From the NCBI GenBank assembly GCA_964017065.1, contig OZ024784.1, positions 5,995,152 to 6,059,151 of the forward strand: DNA of 64,000 bases, read 5' to 3'. Position 1 is the stretch's first letter. Every line of letters starts with the position of its first letter. The position numbers and the translations under genes were made by a program. Under the pieces are notes generated by a model. That model ran no database searches and had not been told where the DNA came from. It saw only the letters and a program-made list of their open reading frames with translations. This document shows, piece after piece, positions 12,405 to 24,098 of this stretch. Origin of the DNA: Haliclona indistincta. Its lineage: Eukaryota > Porifera > Demospongiae > Haplosclerida > Chalinidae.

Positions 12405-15400
12405 TTAAGCAGAAGCATAGTACGTCACCTTAGCTGCTTGATCACTGCCCAGGTAGAGCAGCAACTGTAGTCCATTTAACCAGGTCTTGAAATCCTCAGA
12501 AGAGAGAGCAACCAGATTGAGGACTCTACAGTATATATGGACAGCATAAATACTACAGAGATGTGCAAATAGAATAACCTGGTACTGGTGAAAATAGAGA
12601 ACGAAAATTTGTGTTTTCTCATTGGATCAAAATCCTTTCTATGTAGTATAGTAGGGCTAGCTGAGGATCTGACTCCAACCAATGTATCTAACAGTGAGCA
12701 AGGAGTATGTCAGCTTGACCAAGTATCATCATCATACCTGATTTTGTATCCTTGCTGTGAATGTATCTGCTCTCTATCGACTTGGACCAATATACCTGCA
12801 TAGAGCGATTCAAATCAATGCGCAATTTAATTTGCTGTTAACTCACTCTCATTGTGACGGGATCTATCCAGAAGAAGCGAGGATGAAGTGGACCCTTTCC
12901 TTCACAGGTAAACTTGTTGATCCATGCTCCTGTGTTAGTGGACTGTAGAAGGTAGAGTAAGATAGATAATGGTGAGTGAGTGAGTGGGTGGGTAAGTGAG
13001 TGAGTGAGTGAGTGAGTGAGTGAGTGAGTGAGTGAGTGGGTGGGTGGGTGGGTGAGTGAGTGAGTGAGTGAGTGAGTGAGTGAGTGAGTGAGTGAGTGAG
13101 TGAGTGAGTGAGTGAGTGAGTACAATAATGCAGACTAGAGAGGACAAACACATGCTATGTGTTATCTGCTGTGGTTGTAGTTATATGAGTACTATCTAAC
13201 CTTAACATGTACCAGCTGCTCCTCAGTGAGATGCTCTACAGTGACCTCTCCACTTCCTAGTGACATTCTTTCCTGAAGAACCCACATTTAAATTACACAC
13301 ACTAAATGCTGCTACCATGCAGCATTCAGACAGTTATATACCTGTTGTAGTAGAGTTTTCACTCCAATTGAGTCTACATCACCAAATGAAAGCACACGAT
13401 GATATGGCCTGCCACCACTGCAAGAGAAGAAGAGAGGTATGAATACTACAGTACTGCAGTAATTCTGCAACACTGCAGAATCTATAAGGCCATTCTACTG
13501 CAGTATCTATGCTACAAACACCTGCTGTTTAGTAAGCTAGAATAATATATCTTGCAGTTGCTGCAGTATTGTAGCTGTATCTACTATAATAAAGCTATTA
13601 GGGCTGCTACTAGCCATACACTATTGCAGTAGAGCATAGCACACTATAACTCACAATCCACCAACAGAGCTTGCTGTTGATACAGTAGCCATTATCAGCA
13701 CAGCAAGTCCAGTAGTAGCAGAGGTGTCTAGCTATCAAATGCTCGGAGTGTGTCTGTCAGCAGTCCTTAACTAGCTTCACACTGACGCTAGCACTATGCT
13801 AGTTGTGTCTATATACACCCACAGGCTAGGATGATCGTCTTGGGAGATAGTGTCAACATTGTGGTTGAATTGTGGCAACCCACACTAATTAAACTAATGT
13901 AACATGATCAATTCACATTGGCACAGTCTGCTAGTCATCACTGGGTGTGGCTGCACATAGCACAACAGATGTGTTAGTTTTATTATGAGATTTATTATTA
14001 TTGTGTGCTGTGTTTTAACACAATTACATTATTAGTGCCTATTCCACTAATAGCAGTAATTGTTGTGTATTCTATTGGCTATGTCTGTAGGTAGGTGTGA
14101 CACTCTTGGCTACAGTGAAGTGAGTACTACATGTTATGATATGCATTAGGTGGAGAGGAACTAAACAGAGACAGTAAGGCATCTATTCTCAATAGTATGC
14201 ACACTCATCATAGATTGCATTCACCAGTACACGAGCCTCTGTAGTATTATTCATTTTATGGCTGACTTGAGTGAGAAATGGTACACTTGATAGTATTGAT
14301 AAATTAGTTCTCATCATTTATAATACAATACTAAGGTCGTGAGAATCCACTGGTGCGTTTAACCACTAAACACCATACACGTGCTCACATTACCAAATAC
14401 TACATAACTCCCTCATTGACCTATACTCACATGTCTGCACTCGTCTCGTCTCCCATATTCATGCTCTGACATAGAAGCAGTGATATGTAATGAAATCCTT
14501 TCTCCTGAGCATAGTCTAGAGCTGTCCGATCACTGGTGTCTTTAATGTCGGGATCGGCTGGTGACGAAATGAGTGGGTTGGTAAAGAGGAAGGGTGAGTG
14601 GGTAGATATACAACACAAACCTCCATTGGCTAGCAGACCACGCACTGCCTCAGGATTCTCACACACAGCAGCCCAGTGAAGAGGAGTACGCCTGAAGCAA
14701 TGTCATAACAGCATACTGTTACAACAAACACTGCCATAATAACATACTATGACAACAGTAACAACACACTATAACAACAATAACACAGACGCCAGAAGTA
14801 CCTGTTCAGGTCCAGATCATTCACACTATTAGGACGAACAGCAGCTATCATCTCTACTGCCTTAGCACAGCCCTGCTCAGCTGCTTGATGCATTACTGTT
14901 TTACCCTTGTAGTCCCGAGACTGGGACGACTCTGGACATATGAGAACCTAAAGAAAAGTTTATGAGCAGAGTGTGCGATGATAAATACACAGCGCACATG
15001 TAGTGCCCCATACTCGTGTTTCTGTACAGACCAATGAACCGCTCTCATTCCATCAATGTCTACTAGTGATGTGTCTAAACAAGAGTAAGAAAATTAACAC
15101 CCTCTTTGAATAGGTATGTACTGACTAGGTGCATGTCAGTATTACCTGCTCCTTTCTGTCTCAACATCTGCACATTATCTGGTCGACCATTGTAAGCTGC
15201 CCACATGAGAGGTGTCATGCCTGCTTTGTCTTTAACATCAGGATGAAGACCTGGAACCTAGTGGACAAAGATAGCTAAGAGACAATTAACCCAAACACTC
15301 TCACTTTGTCGAGCAAGATTTCAATACATTCTGAGTTTCTATTGTTTGTACTCCAGTGAAGAGCTGTTCTGCCTTCACTATCCTGTAGTATTAGTAGAAA

Positions 15401-17350
15401 CTAGTTCACTGTGTTATTAAAAAGGCTCACTTTTATCATTCCATTGCAGCCCAGGCTGAGCAATAGAGCAATCATTTGAGCAGTACCAGAATAAGCAGCG
15501 TCGTGCAGAGAAGTGCTTCCATCTGCATCAAGGATCATACCACACACATACAACACATACTCAGTTGCTCATACCTGCTGCTACAGCATTGAGATTAGCA
15601 CCAGCCTCGATCAACATCAACACACAGTCGTAGTGGCTGCCATGTACAGCATGCATTAGAGGAGTTCTTCTCTCCTCATCAACTTCATCGACTCCATCAT
15701 ACCAGCACAACCTGTAGTAGTACAGTGTAACACTATGCATTTACTGGGTCTGTCTAACTTGCGACTGCCGATCACTCTCTCGACGGGATCTTGTTTCGGA
15801 GGAAGGCTTGAAAGAATCTCTCTCAGAGCCTTCTTGTTTCCACTGCCTGCTGCATAGTGAATAGGCCGCATTCCTGGAGATCCACCATGAGTGAAGTTGA
15901 CATTAGCACTGTCAAGAAGCTCAGAGGTGCCTCTCACTGCTATAAGATGTATGTTGCCTGTTTGATCGTGTCGCTGTAGGCCCTTGTAGAAGGCAGGATT
16001 GAACTGAAGCTCATCTGTAGCTTCTTGCTCGTTGGACTCATACTGCTGAGGTGGCTGTCGTATTGAATCATACAGAGAATCATTGACTTTGTCTTCATCT
16101 GCAGCAGCTGACATCATTTGCACTATGTCACTGGTGTGGCTGGCACTGGAAAAGTCTAGCTTTGCAACCACAGTTGATAGAGGAGAAGCAGCAGGAGACA
16201 CTTCAGGCTCTTCATAAGGATTCTCACGTGGTTTCCGTTGCGATTTCACTTTCATGACCTTGCTATAGAGAGGTTCATCGGTTGGAGCTGGTTCTTCTGC
16301 AGCTGTTGGATGAGGCTCAACCTTTACCACTGTAGTGTCTACTGAAATAAAGTGTGAGACAGAGTAAGGGGCAGAAAATGACAGAAAGAACAATCTTACA
16401 TGGAGCATAGTTTGTATGCTTCTTGGATCTTTGTGAATGTGTTGGAGCAGATTCTGGTCTTCCATTTTCCTCATTCTTCAGTGTTTTGGTAATCTTCTTG
16501 AGCGATGGGCTACCATCCAGCAGGGATGACTCACTGCTTGCCTGCAGTGACTGCTTGCGGTTTTCTTTACCAATAGCTTGTGCATTGGCAGTTTTAGGTG
16601 TTTTGGTAGTCATCATTTTTTGTGGGCTAGGAACAACCTTATTATAGCGTCTAAGAGGTGTCATTCCCCTCCATGGGCTCCTGGTTGTACCTGCTGCTGG
16701 TGGATACTCTGAGCAAGACAGTGAGCATGGTGATGATTGCAGTGTTCACCTTTACTGTTTTCTTTCAAACCAGCAGAAAATAGTGAGAACAGCTGCTTTC
16801 GTTGCTGGTCAATATCATCTTCACTTGCCTCCACAACCTTGTGTCAATTATAATACTTGCATAATTATTGTTTGGGATTACCTTCACTGACGTTGTTGCT
16901 GCACTGTCAGAACCTATACAGACACAAGCACACACACAGTTAAACTACTAGCTGCTATATCGTACTAGCAACTACTACCTTGTGAATCAGTCTTCTCATC
17001 CAAGTCAATGTGATAAGATACTGGAGAACCAACAGGTGATGAAAGCTGCTGTTCATTTTGCTCTTCAGTTGACAGCCATGCTTTGGCAGGTATTTCAACC
17101 GGCTCTCTTTCAACCTGGTCTCCTGATCGTCGCTTATTTTCTTTATCTCCAAATTCACCCTACGTTGTTTGACTAGACTATGAGCAGTCTATCACTACAA
17201 ATTTCCTACCTCTTTTAAGATTTCATTCTTGTTTTCGTCTATCGCTGTCTTCTTTAATAAATCCTCAATGTTCTGCCGTGATTCTGATGGCATTACTCCT
17301 GGTGGGAGCGGGAGAGGAGGGCGGATTGAGTCCTTGCTTTTGCTCGCCAT
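12405..17350 (-). CDS. ankyrin-repeat protein with C-terminal Mcp5-type PH domain
   Basis: Twenty minus-strand exons give 901 aa: 17210-17350, 16979-17159, 16882-16913, 16750-16837, 16400-16708, 15759-16341, 15575-15711, 15431-15522, 15305-15382, 15146-15257, 14998-15074, 14802-14947, 14621-14691, 14431-14557, 13342-13417, 13201-13272, 12847-12942, 12738-12795, 12579-12687, 12405-12525. The first ~350 residues are low-complexity and Ser/Pro/Lys-rich. About eight ankyrin repeats follow (HYAAGSGNKKALREIL, RTPLMHAVHGSHYDCVLMLI, GRTALHWSTNN, MTPLMWAAYNGRPDNVQML, RTPLHWAAVCENPEAVRGLL). The end is a PH domain (GAWINKFTCEGKG, HPRFFWIDPVTMRVYWSK, then SSEDFKTWLNGLQLLL) like the cortical-anchor Mcp5/Num1 PH type, which binds phosphoinositides. 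Ankyrin units recall inversin. The orthologue is not recognised; a membrane-tethered scaffold is inferred. Confidence 0.8.
12972..13122. repeat. (TGAG)n microsatellite in an intron of the ankyrin-PH gene
   Basis: About 150 bp of tetranucleotide repeat, with some TGGG units, between coding exons ending at 13201 and starting at 12942. The long THSL-repeat reading frames on the minus strand are only this repeat translated. Confidence 0.95.
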
Positions 17351-17951
17351 TTTACTGCAGTCCAGTATAGGTGGGGCTGCCTAGCATGCGCGCGCGAAAA
17401 CAACTTGTTGATTCAAATTTTCCAGACACGTGAGTATATTCACCAATAATATACTTTTATTCATTAGAGTCTTTTTCTTGGCTACCCAATACAGGGTTTG
17501 TGTATACTGTACAGATATGCTACGATCAGTAATGATCACGTTTTTGTGGATACTGCAGCTGCAGGTAATTTGAATCAAATTTGGCTATGCTGACCAATCC
17601 ATCCAATAGACAGAGAGAAAAAGCTGCATACCCGGGACATTACCTGGGAAAGTACTTTAAAAATGAATATATACACTATTTATTATTCATGATTATGAAT
17701 CATTTTTTACAGTGTGCATGCTGATGCTGCAATGCTCCACGTGTGCCTACATGAGACCTTCGACTCAGTGCTAAAATGAAGAATTTTGTTATGTAATACT
17801 GAAACAGAGTACACAAAGAGAATTGAATTTTTATGAAAAACAATGAAAGTAGTAAAAACTCTAGTTGACAAACTATTTTCATGCATGTTTATGCAACCTA
17901 CATGTGTGTGAAAGGGAAGTGCTAATACATGTTGACTATGATCTACCAATA
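17351..17951. other. spacer between the ankyrin-PH gene and beta-trefoil gene A
   Basis: 600 bp with no convincing exon. The first ~50 bp upstream of 17350 are GC-rich and probably promoter. The part near 17951 is AT-rich and likely the 3' UTR of gene A. Confidence 0.45.
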
Positions 17952-18571
17952 TTATTTTTTTATAATTATTTGAAAAATGTCAGCTGCAGCCACTTTCTTG
18001 TCATGCTTATTTCCCAGCAAGAATTGACACTCTTGTTTAGGACCGCACCAGACGTAGAAGTACAAGCTTTGACCATTTTCATCAGTTATGTACAAGTGCT
18101 TTCGACTGCTATCATTACCAGGAAGGTCTTCGTACTGCCACCAAACAATGCTGTTGCTAGTTGACTGCTGCAGGAAAAAATTGCCATAGAAATGATCACA
18201 CAAATTAATTTTCACTCACATTTCCATCTACAGTCAAATTATTGGTATGAGCAGTAATTACTCGATTAGGAAAAGCGCTGCTGGTGAACTTCACTTTGCT
18301 GTCACACCATTCCAAATTAAATTTATCTGCAAAAAGAGAATATGCAGTCTTCTATGTAGTCGTATTAGGCTCTCTCTTTATTCTCACATTGACACTCGTC
18401 AAGGTTAGCACCGCCAGTAGCCAAGATGAGTTGACCGTTTGTGCTCATTGCCAGGCTTGAACCCATATTTCCGGTCCTCTCCAAGTTTACCACTTGCAGT
18501 GGAAGATCATCACCGTCAAGTGCGACTCGTTCAGGAGCACAAAAAATGTTTGCTTCGGTTGGTTTCGCCAT
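17952..18571 (-). CDS. beta-trefoil-like small protein A (candidate IL-1-fold ligand)
   Basis: Exons 18388-18571, 18220-18326 and 17952-18167 give 168 aa. No signal peptide is visible (MAKPTEANIFCAPERV). The body is a series of short hydrophobic beta-strand-like units: VVNLERTGNMGSSLAM, GQLILATGG, YKFNLEW, VKFTSSAFPN, RVITAHTNNLTVDGN, HLYITDENGQSLYFYV, CQFLLGNKHDKK, DIFQI. Length, strand rhythm and lack of a leader suit the beta-trefoil cytokine fold (IL-1/FGF), and residues 75-87 closely resemble the IL-1 family signature. B and C are paralogues with the same three-exon layout and the same intron phases (1, 0). Fold and ligand role are inferred; an intracellular beta-trefoil protein or a lectin is possible. 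Confidence 0.7.
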
Positions 18572-18731
18572 CTGATCTGATGTGCAACAAATGTACCCCG
18601 ATCCCTTATGTCGCACGTTTATGTCGATCCCTTATGTCGCGCGCACGTTTATATCGATCCGGGCGTGGCCTTTTAACTTGTTATTTTTTATTGCACATGG
18701 ACACACACTGCTATACAAGCTACAAACCTAG

Positions 18732-19300
18732 CTAATTACGAGTTAAAGGAGTAATCTGGAACACATCTTCCATCTGTACTTCCTTGTCCTTGCTGTTCCC
18801 CACCATAAAGGTGCTTTTGGCTACATCAGCAACATCAACAGTTACATAGAAGTACAGTTTTTGCTCGTTCCCATCTGTAATGTATAAATGCTCTTTGCTG
18901 CGATCGCCGATATAGCCGCGATTCCACCAAACTTTGCTTCCAGATTCTGCAGACTATAAAAGAAACAAAACTGCAGACTGAGTCAAGAGAACACACTCAC
19001 ACGTCCATCCACTGTCAGATTTATATCGTGAGCAGCAATCTTAAGTTCACTGTGTGCACAGCTAGTGAATTGAACGAGCCCATATTCGTCGTATAACATT
19101 TCAAACTTATCTGTAATAATTCAGAATTGGATGTGTTCGTAAGGTCCTTGTTAGTACTCACATTCATCCTTTGTGATATCGGCACCCCCAGGAGCGAGAA
19201 AAAGTTTTCCGCTTTTCTCCATTCCCAAATACGATCCATCGTTTCCGGTTCTCTCCAGGCACACTTTGATTTCAACAGTCTCCTGTGATCTTCTCGCCAT
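18732..19300 (-). CDS. beta-trefoil-like small protein B, head-to-head with receptor R1
   Basis: Exons 19162-19300, 19001-19110 and 18732-18953 give 156 aa. It is clearly paralogous to A: CLERTGNDGSYLGM, GKLFLAPGGAD, YKFEMLYDE, VQFTSCAHSELKIAAHD, INLTVDGR, VWWNRGY, HLYITDGNEQKLYFYV, TFMVGNSKDKEVQMEDVFQI. No signal peptide. ATG 19300 was used because the in-frame extension upstream starts at GTG, not ATG. The start lies only 135 bp from the start of receptor R1 on the other strand, so the two must share a promoter region. Gene A follows 160 bp downstream on the same strand. Function is not known; see the ligand-receptor finding. Confidence 0.72.
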
Positions 19301-19435
19301 CTCGGATAGTTGCACTAATGTCTGCAGCAGCTTGAGCCCCACCTTTTTATCCTTGTAGAGTAATGAGGGGGAACCCCGGGTGGGATCCCTACCACTACGT
19401 CATTTAATAAACAGTCAAGGAAAACAGAGAAGCTG
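19301..19435. promoter_or_regulatory. bidirectional promoter of gene B and receptor R1 with a kB-like site
   Basis: 135 bp separate two divergent start codons. GGGGAACCCC at 19368-19377 fits the NF-kB consensus GGGRNWYYCC on both strands. GGGATCCC follows at 19383-19390. No TATA box is obvious. The kB match could be chance. Confidence 0.5.
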
Positions 19436-21481
19436 ATGATGACTGCGCTGTTGTTCTATTTGATCATCCCAGGTTAGTACGTGTCTCCTGGATTGTTATT
19501 CTGTCATACACACGACGCATGCACTGATTTGTAGTCCTTATCATTCTCTACACTAACTCAGGACTTCTAGGGATTCCGCACCTAGTGATCTGTACACCCA
19601 CGCAGCAATCCAGCAATCAAGGTCTTTGCAAATGTCATTTAGAGCACTATTCAAATCTCATGCCCAGCCGGCAGACGGGCACTAACATCACATTATGGGT
19701 TTCATTCACGACTGAAAGGATCTTACAGCATCAGCAAGATGTCTACTGGACTTATCACATTTCTCCAAGTGCGAGTTTTCCTGGAAGCCTAGATCTAGTG
19801 GACAAGTCACAGCTTCTGTACAATGCAAGTCTGACCATCTTCTTAAATGTCACAACAGATGGTAACACATACTTTGGCCGTTATAAACTTCTGGTTTGTA
19901 ATAAGACATTGCAGACATTCAATGTACAAAAGCAAGATCCGTGTGCTATTCAGGAGCAACTGATAGTTGGCATCAACACCTCTGCTGTTATACCAACTCT
20001 CAATAATGAAAATGTGTCTCTTCTTTGCATCGTTCATGGTTACTATGGTCCCTGGGTCAAATGGGATGGTCCAAACTGTTCCAGGGATCAATGTTGGACA
20101 ATCAGCTTGTCCAACTATTACATTGACTCGAACTGTACCTTCTACAGCATATTGACGATCACTGATCCAACCACCGATGATACTGGATTGTACAGCTGCA
20201 GCCTGTCTAAATCATCCTCTCTTACAACAAACATAAGTAAGCAAAAATACACACTAGAAATAATTATGATTATCAATTTTTACAGCTATTTTCAAATTAC
20301 CACAAATAATGCCTGACATAAATACATATTTGCGGCACAACCAAGCAGATCAATTGAACGTGACGTTCACAATACAAGGGGTACCTGACTATGTACACCC
20401 TATAACGACAATAACGAACAGCTTGGATGTGAAAACACCTTGCAACTCAGCATGGTGCAGCATTATCATTGAAAGAGTGCCTTACCAAAATAAGACATTG
20501 ATTAAATTCATTGTCGATGGTGGACGGCTACATCCTGACAACTACACATTTCAAGTGTGTGTCAAGTTGAACAACAATGTATCATCTTTGTATGCTGAGA
20601 GGTACAACCAGAATCCAAACTGCACAACCAAACATGTAAACATATACAAAGGTGATAACTATTTTGCATACCAACTGTCAGTAATTATCACAATGTGTTA
20701 TACCAACAGATGAATTTGTAACGATCGTCACTGCAAGTTCAGTTGGTGGTACTGGCATCATATTAATACTACTAGCAACCATCATCCTTCTAGCGGTGTC
20801 AATCCGTTGGTATAGAAGACGACCACTGTATAGAAGAATTCAAGTTCGTCCTCTATCTGAAGAGGACATAGACAAGGGTGAGAAACATGTCAATACTTTC
20901 ATGAAATTTTTTCCTCTCTGATACTAGACTGTGGATCCTGCAAAAAGATTTTCATCTTAAACGATGACAGCACTGATGGAGAAACACGAGACCTGTGTGA
21001 TATCCTCAACAATTTATCTGGAAAAGCTGATGGAAAGAGTAGAGCATACAAATGTCATTGCATACAGGATATGGACAGAATGATTGATAACTACAGCAAC
21101 TGGGTTGTTTCTCAAATAAAGGAATCAACAATCGTGCTACTTGTCTGCTCAGACAAAATGCATGAATGCCTCATGCAAGTAACCGGCCCCAATAATTTAT
21201 ACGTTACAACTGGAGTTCTTTGTGGAATCACCATCTTTAATGCTATAAAACAAACAATTGGAAAGTTCTCTTTGGTATCATTAAACCGAACCACAAATTT
21301 ACACCAAGTTCCAACAACTTTAGCAGAGAGGAAGCATTACGTGATAAATACTGACGAATTGTGTGCACGTGAAAGACTGTGTGCTGCTGAAGACGAGCTT
21401 CAAGCAGAGATGGAGAAATACATAGGCAGTGCAGCAGGAAAGGATTTGAACAGTTTGCTAGAATATCTTCATCATATGTAG
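19436..21481 (+). CDS. Ig-like receptor R1 with cytoplasmic STIR (TIR/SEFIR) domain
   Basis: Five exons (19436-19472, 19562-20236, 20286-20651, 20710-20877, 20928-21481) give 599 aa; all introns are phase 1, as in Ig-superfamily genes. Signal peptide MMTALLFYLIIPGLLG. The ectodomain has three modules. The second is a clear Ig (VSLLCIVHGYY, WVKWDGP, DDTGLYSCS). The first and third (about 14-120, 238-355) are Ig/FN3-like, with many N-glycosylation sites. Membrane segment about 364-391, followed by basic WYRRR. The tail (416-599) begins KKIFILNDDSTDGETRDLC and has WVVSQIKESTIVLLVCS and GKFSLVSLN, as in SEFIR/TIR folds. Classical TIR box 2 (RDxxPG) is absent. Known sponge Ig-TIR receptors have this architecture. 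The ligand is unknown. Confidence 0.82.
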
Positions 21482-22384
21482 ACAATTTCAAACAAATTTC
21501 AAACACTGTGTCAGTAATAATAATTCATATTTTTATTTACAAAAAAAACTCGAGTCCTATTGTTTTTTTTTTGTTTTTTTTTTAATTTACACTGAAAGTT
21601 ACAGTGAGGTAATCCCAATAGCTAGAGCTAATACTAAGGGACACCTAAAAGAAAAAAACAAAACAAAAAAAACAATAAAAATAGCACCTAAGGTGCAGAT
21701 GCCTCGGTGGAATGACACTATCCACCATTCCACAAACACAGCAACTGCAGATGCATGTACATGTATACAGGATTTTTGTACAGCAATCAACACAAAGCAG
21801 TGCTTTAGTTATGCAATCAGAAGCCAATCAGTGCTAACCACAATTGAACTGGGCGTGTCTACAGCCTTGTTTATAGCACAGCACACGCATACCACGAGCG
21901 AGATAGCTTCCATAGCTTGCTTACACGATTTGTCTGGACCTGCGCTGCTAGCCTGTAGTAAATTTCTAACCTATCAGCTTCTAGGCAGTCAACTGTGAAC
22001 AGCTTTGCCTTTGGAGAAGTCCAGATCGCCAGCAACGGTAAACAAAGTAGGCAAATCACGCCATAACTCGAGAACGAAGCTTTGTATCGAACTTTCGCTA
22101 GTTCACATCCGAGATAATACCGAGTTCTACCTCTATTGCAAGTTTCAGAGCTCATCGTTCAGCGTGCGCTGCAAAAATAGTGTAACAGACAGACTGACTG
22201 ACAGAACGACAGACAACGCGATTACAGTATGCCTCGTGGCTCCGCCCACCGAGGCATAATAATAATAGCGACAAAACAAAGAAACAAATGTAAGATAGTT
22301 TATGATTTGAGTCTTAAAGTATGACAAAGTAGATGAATGCACAATAACACTAGGTAAAGATTGTTTTTGTTTGCCTATTTTTTA
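21482..22384. other. R1-gene C convergent spacer
   Basis: Poly-T and poly-A tracts around 21540-21680 are followed by a dispersed repeat. Nothing coding was recognised. Confidence 0.5.
21698..22256. mobile_element. non-coding element with ATGCCTCGGTGG inverted ends
   Basis: The left end ATGCCTCGGTGG (21698) and right end CCACCGAGGCAT (to about 22256) are inverted copies. The right half matches the repeat in the DnaJ intron at 2111 in inverted orientation, including TCGAGTTATGG-like and CTGAAACTTGCAATA-like blocks. No open frame of note; a MITE-like family. Confidence 0.65.
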
Positions 22385-22935
22385 CTAAATAATTATTGGT
22401 TCCACTTTAAACTTTCCTTCATCATCAAGTAGAGTACTCTTCTTCTTTAATTTTAGATTATCACCCTCAATGCAAAGATACAAGTCCTCTCCAGAACCAC
22501 AAACCTTGAGATAAAGTTGAGAATAACCATCATTCAAGTCATTCTTGTACCAAACAGACAAATAGTTGCTACCACTCTATAGCGAGAAAATAATGTAATT
22601 AATAATATTTATAGAGTAATTGATAATATAGACTCACAACAATATTCCCATCTACTGTGCCAGAATTAGGGTGACCTGTAATATACAACTCTGTATTGGG
22701 CACACTCTGGATCTTCAAAGGTAAAGGCGGCTCAGAATTTTCTTGAAGTATAAACAGAAAAGTGTCTGCATGTGGAAAATATACTTTTCACACAAGTGTA
22801 CTTGTCTCACTCACATTTAGCTGGTTCAATGTTTCCTGAATTCGCAACTTCCATAGAACCATCACTATTCATGACCAGGTATGACTCTTCATTTGGTCTT
22901 ATGCGCGCCTTGTATGTTATACCTATCAATCCCAT
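22385..22935 (-). CDS. beta-trefoil-like small protein C, head-to-head with receptor R2
   Basis: Exons 22815-22935, 22638-22765 and 22385-22576 give 146 aa, with the same exon count and phases (1, 0) as A and B. MGLIGITYKARIRPNEES lacks a signal peptide. Strand-like units are SYLVMNSDGSMEVANSG, YTFLFILQE, LKIQSVPNTELYITGHP, GTVDGN, YLSVWYKND, SQLYLKVCGSGEDLYLCI, DNLKLKKKS and GKFKVEPIII. It is more divergent than A is from B, but it shares the Y-x-F at the start of exon 2 and TVDGN at its end. An upstream 5' UTR exon is possible because an acceptor-like TTTACAG lies before the ATG. The start is 50 bp from a near-perfect 871-bp palindrome. Confidence 0.68.
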
Positions 22936-22985
22936 CTTTGATCGCTTTGTAGCACAAGCATCAAACACTGTAAATTCACAGTAAT

Positions 22986-23856
22986 TAGAGTAGATTATCT
23001 ATAATCGGTCAACATGTATATTCGTACGCTATTGCCAGCAAAACCAACGCAGCTAAGACGGTGTCTGCCACAGCAAACTATAGCCACTTGCATGTGTAGA
23101 AGACACAGCAAACCGTTAGCTCCAGCGTCCTTCCTGAAGGCGACAACAAACAATAATAGACACGTGTACGAATTTCCCTAAGATCGGTAGAATCTCTGTA
23201 TTTTCGTTTCACCACTCGCTACGTCCAACGAAGTAGAGGAGCTGGCTAATTTGGTGCTGCTAGCATACACCCATCCTTGTGCTAAACGATGACCAGCAGA
23301 AGTAGCCGAACACTCTCCTTGAACACAAGAAAAACGCGACAACATCACCCCCGCTGACCCCTCAAAGATCGTCATCAACAATACAGTAAAGTATTGTGCT
23401 TATGGAGAGTCATATTAAAATTATAATAATACGTTTCCATAAGCACAATACTTTACTGTATTGTTGATGACGATCTTTGAGGGGTCAGCGGGGGTGATGT
23501 TGTCGCGTTTTTCTTGTGTTTAAGGAGAGTGTTCGGCTACTTCTGCTGGTCATCGTTTAGCACAAGGATGGGTGTATGCTAGCAGCACCAAATTAGTCAG
23601 CTCCTCTACTTCGTTGGACGTAGCGAGTGGTGAAACGAAAATACAGAGATTCTACCGATCTTAGGGAAATTCGTACACGTGTCTATTATTGTTTGTTGTC
23701 GCCTTCAGGAAGGACGCTGGAGCTAGCGGTTTGCTGTGTCTTCTACACATGCAAGTGGCTATAGTTTGCTGTGGCAGACACCGTCTTAGCTGCGTTGGTT
23801 TTGCTGGCAATAGCGTACGAATATACATGTTGACCGATTATAGATAATTTACTCTA
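22986..23856. repeat. 871-bp near-perfect palindrome between gene C and receptor R2
   Basis: Left arm 22986-23406 and right arm 23436-23856 are each 421 bp and are reverse complements with about four mismatches seen by eye. A 29-bp AT-rich spacer separates them. The arms contain no gene and no obvious target-site duplication. Both arms point outward into a gene start: C on the left (ATG 22935) and R2 on the right (ATG 24099). Confidence 0.93.
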
Positions 23857-24098
23857 TACATAATTATAAACACAGTCAGTCATCACGTACCTTGATCAGA
23901 AGTACTAAAAACCGTTAAACTATACTTGACTTATATAGGGTTGCTGCTGGTTCCAGGGGCCTGGTCTTGACATCATCAATCACCACATTTGGTTTCGGTG
24001 TTCAGTGTTTTTACAAATGACCGCCATCGCGCGCCACGTGGCTATTATCACGTGAGCACACTTTTAGTTCTGCTTAGCAGCAAGCTACTAATGAAATC

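Noticed and set aside
12973..13121. CRISPR-like or satellite array
   Set aside because: Simple 4-bp repeat without unique spacers. No CRISPR array is seen anywhere, as expected for an animal.
12838..13153. Overlapping minus-strand frames encoding long THSL repeats
   Set aside because: They are translations of the (TGAG)n microsatellite in an intron. Only the AWINKF...PVTMR part is coding, as an exon of the ankyrin-PH gene.
16423..16647. Plus-strand ORF (MDLCECVG...) with a hydrophobic end
   Set aside because: Antisense shadow of a coding exon of the ankyrin-PH gene.
19151..19342. Longer N-terminus for protein B (MGLKLLQTLV...) that could look like a signal peptide
   Set aside because: The initial codon is GTG, so the first ATG at 19300 is used and no leader remains.
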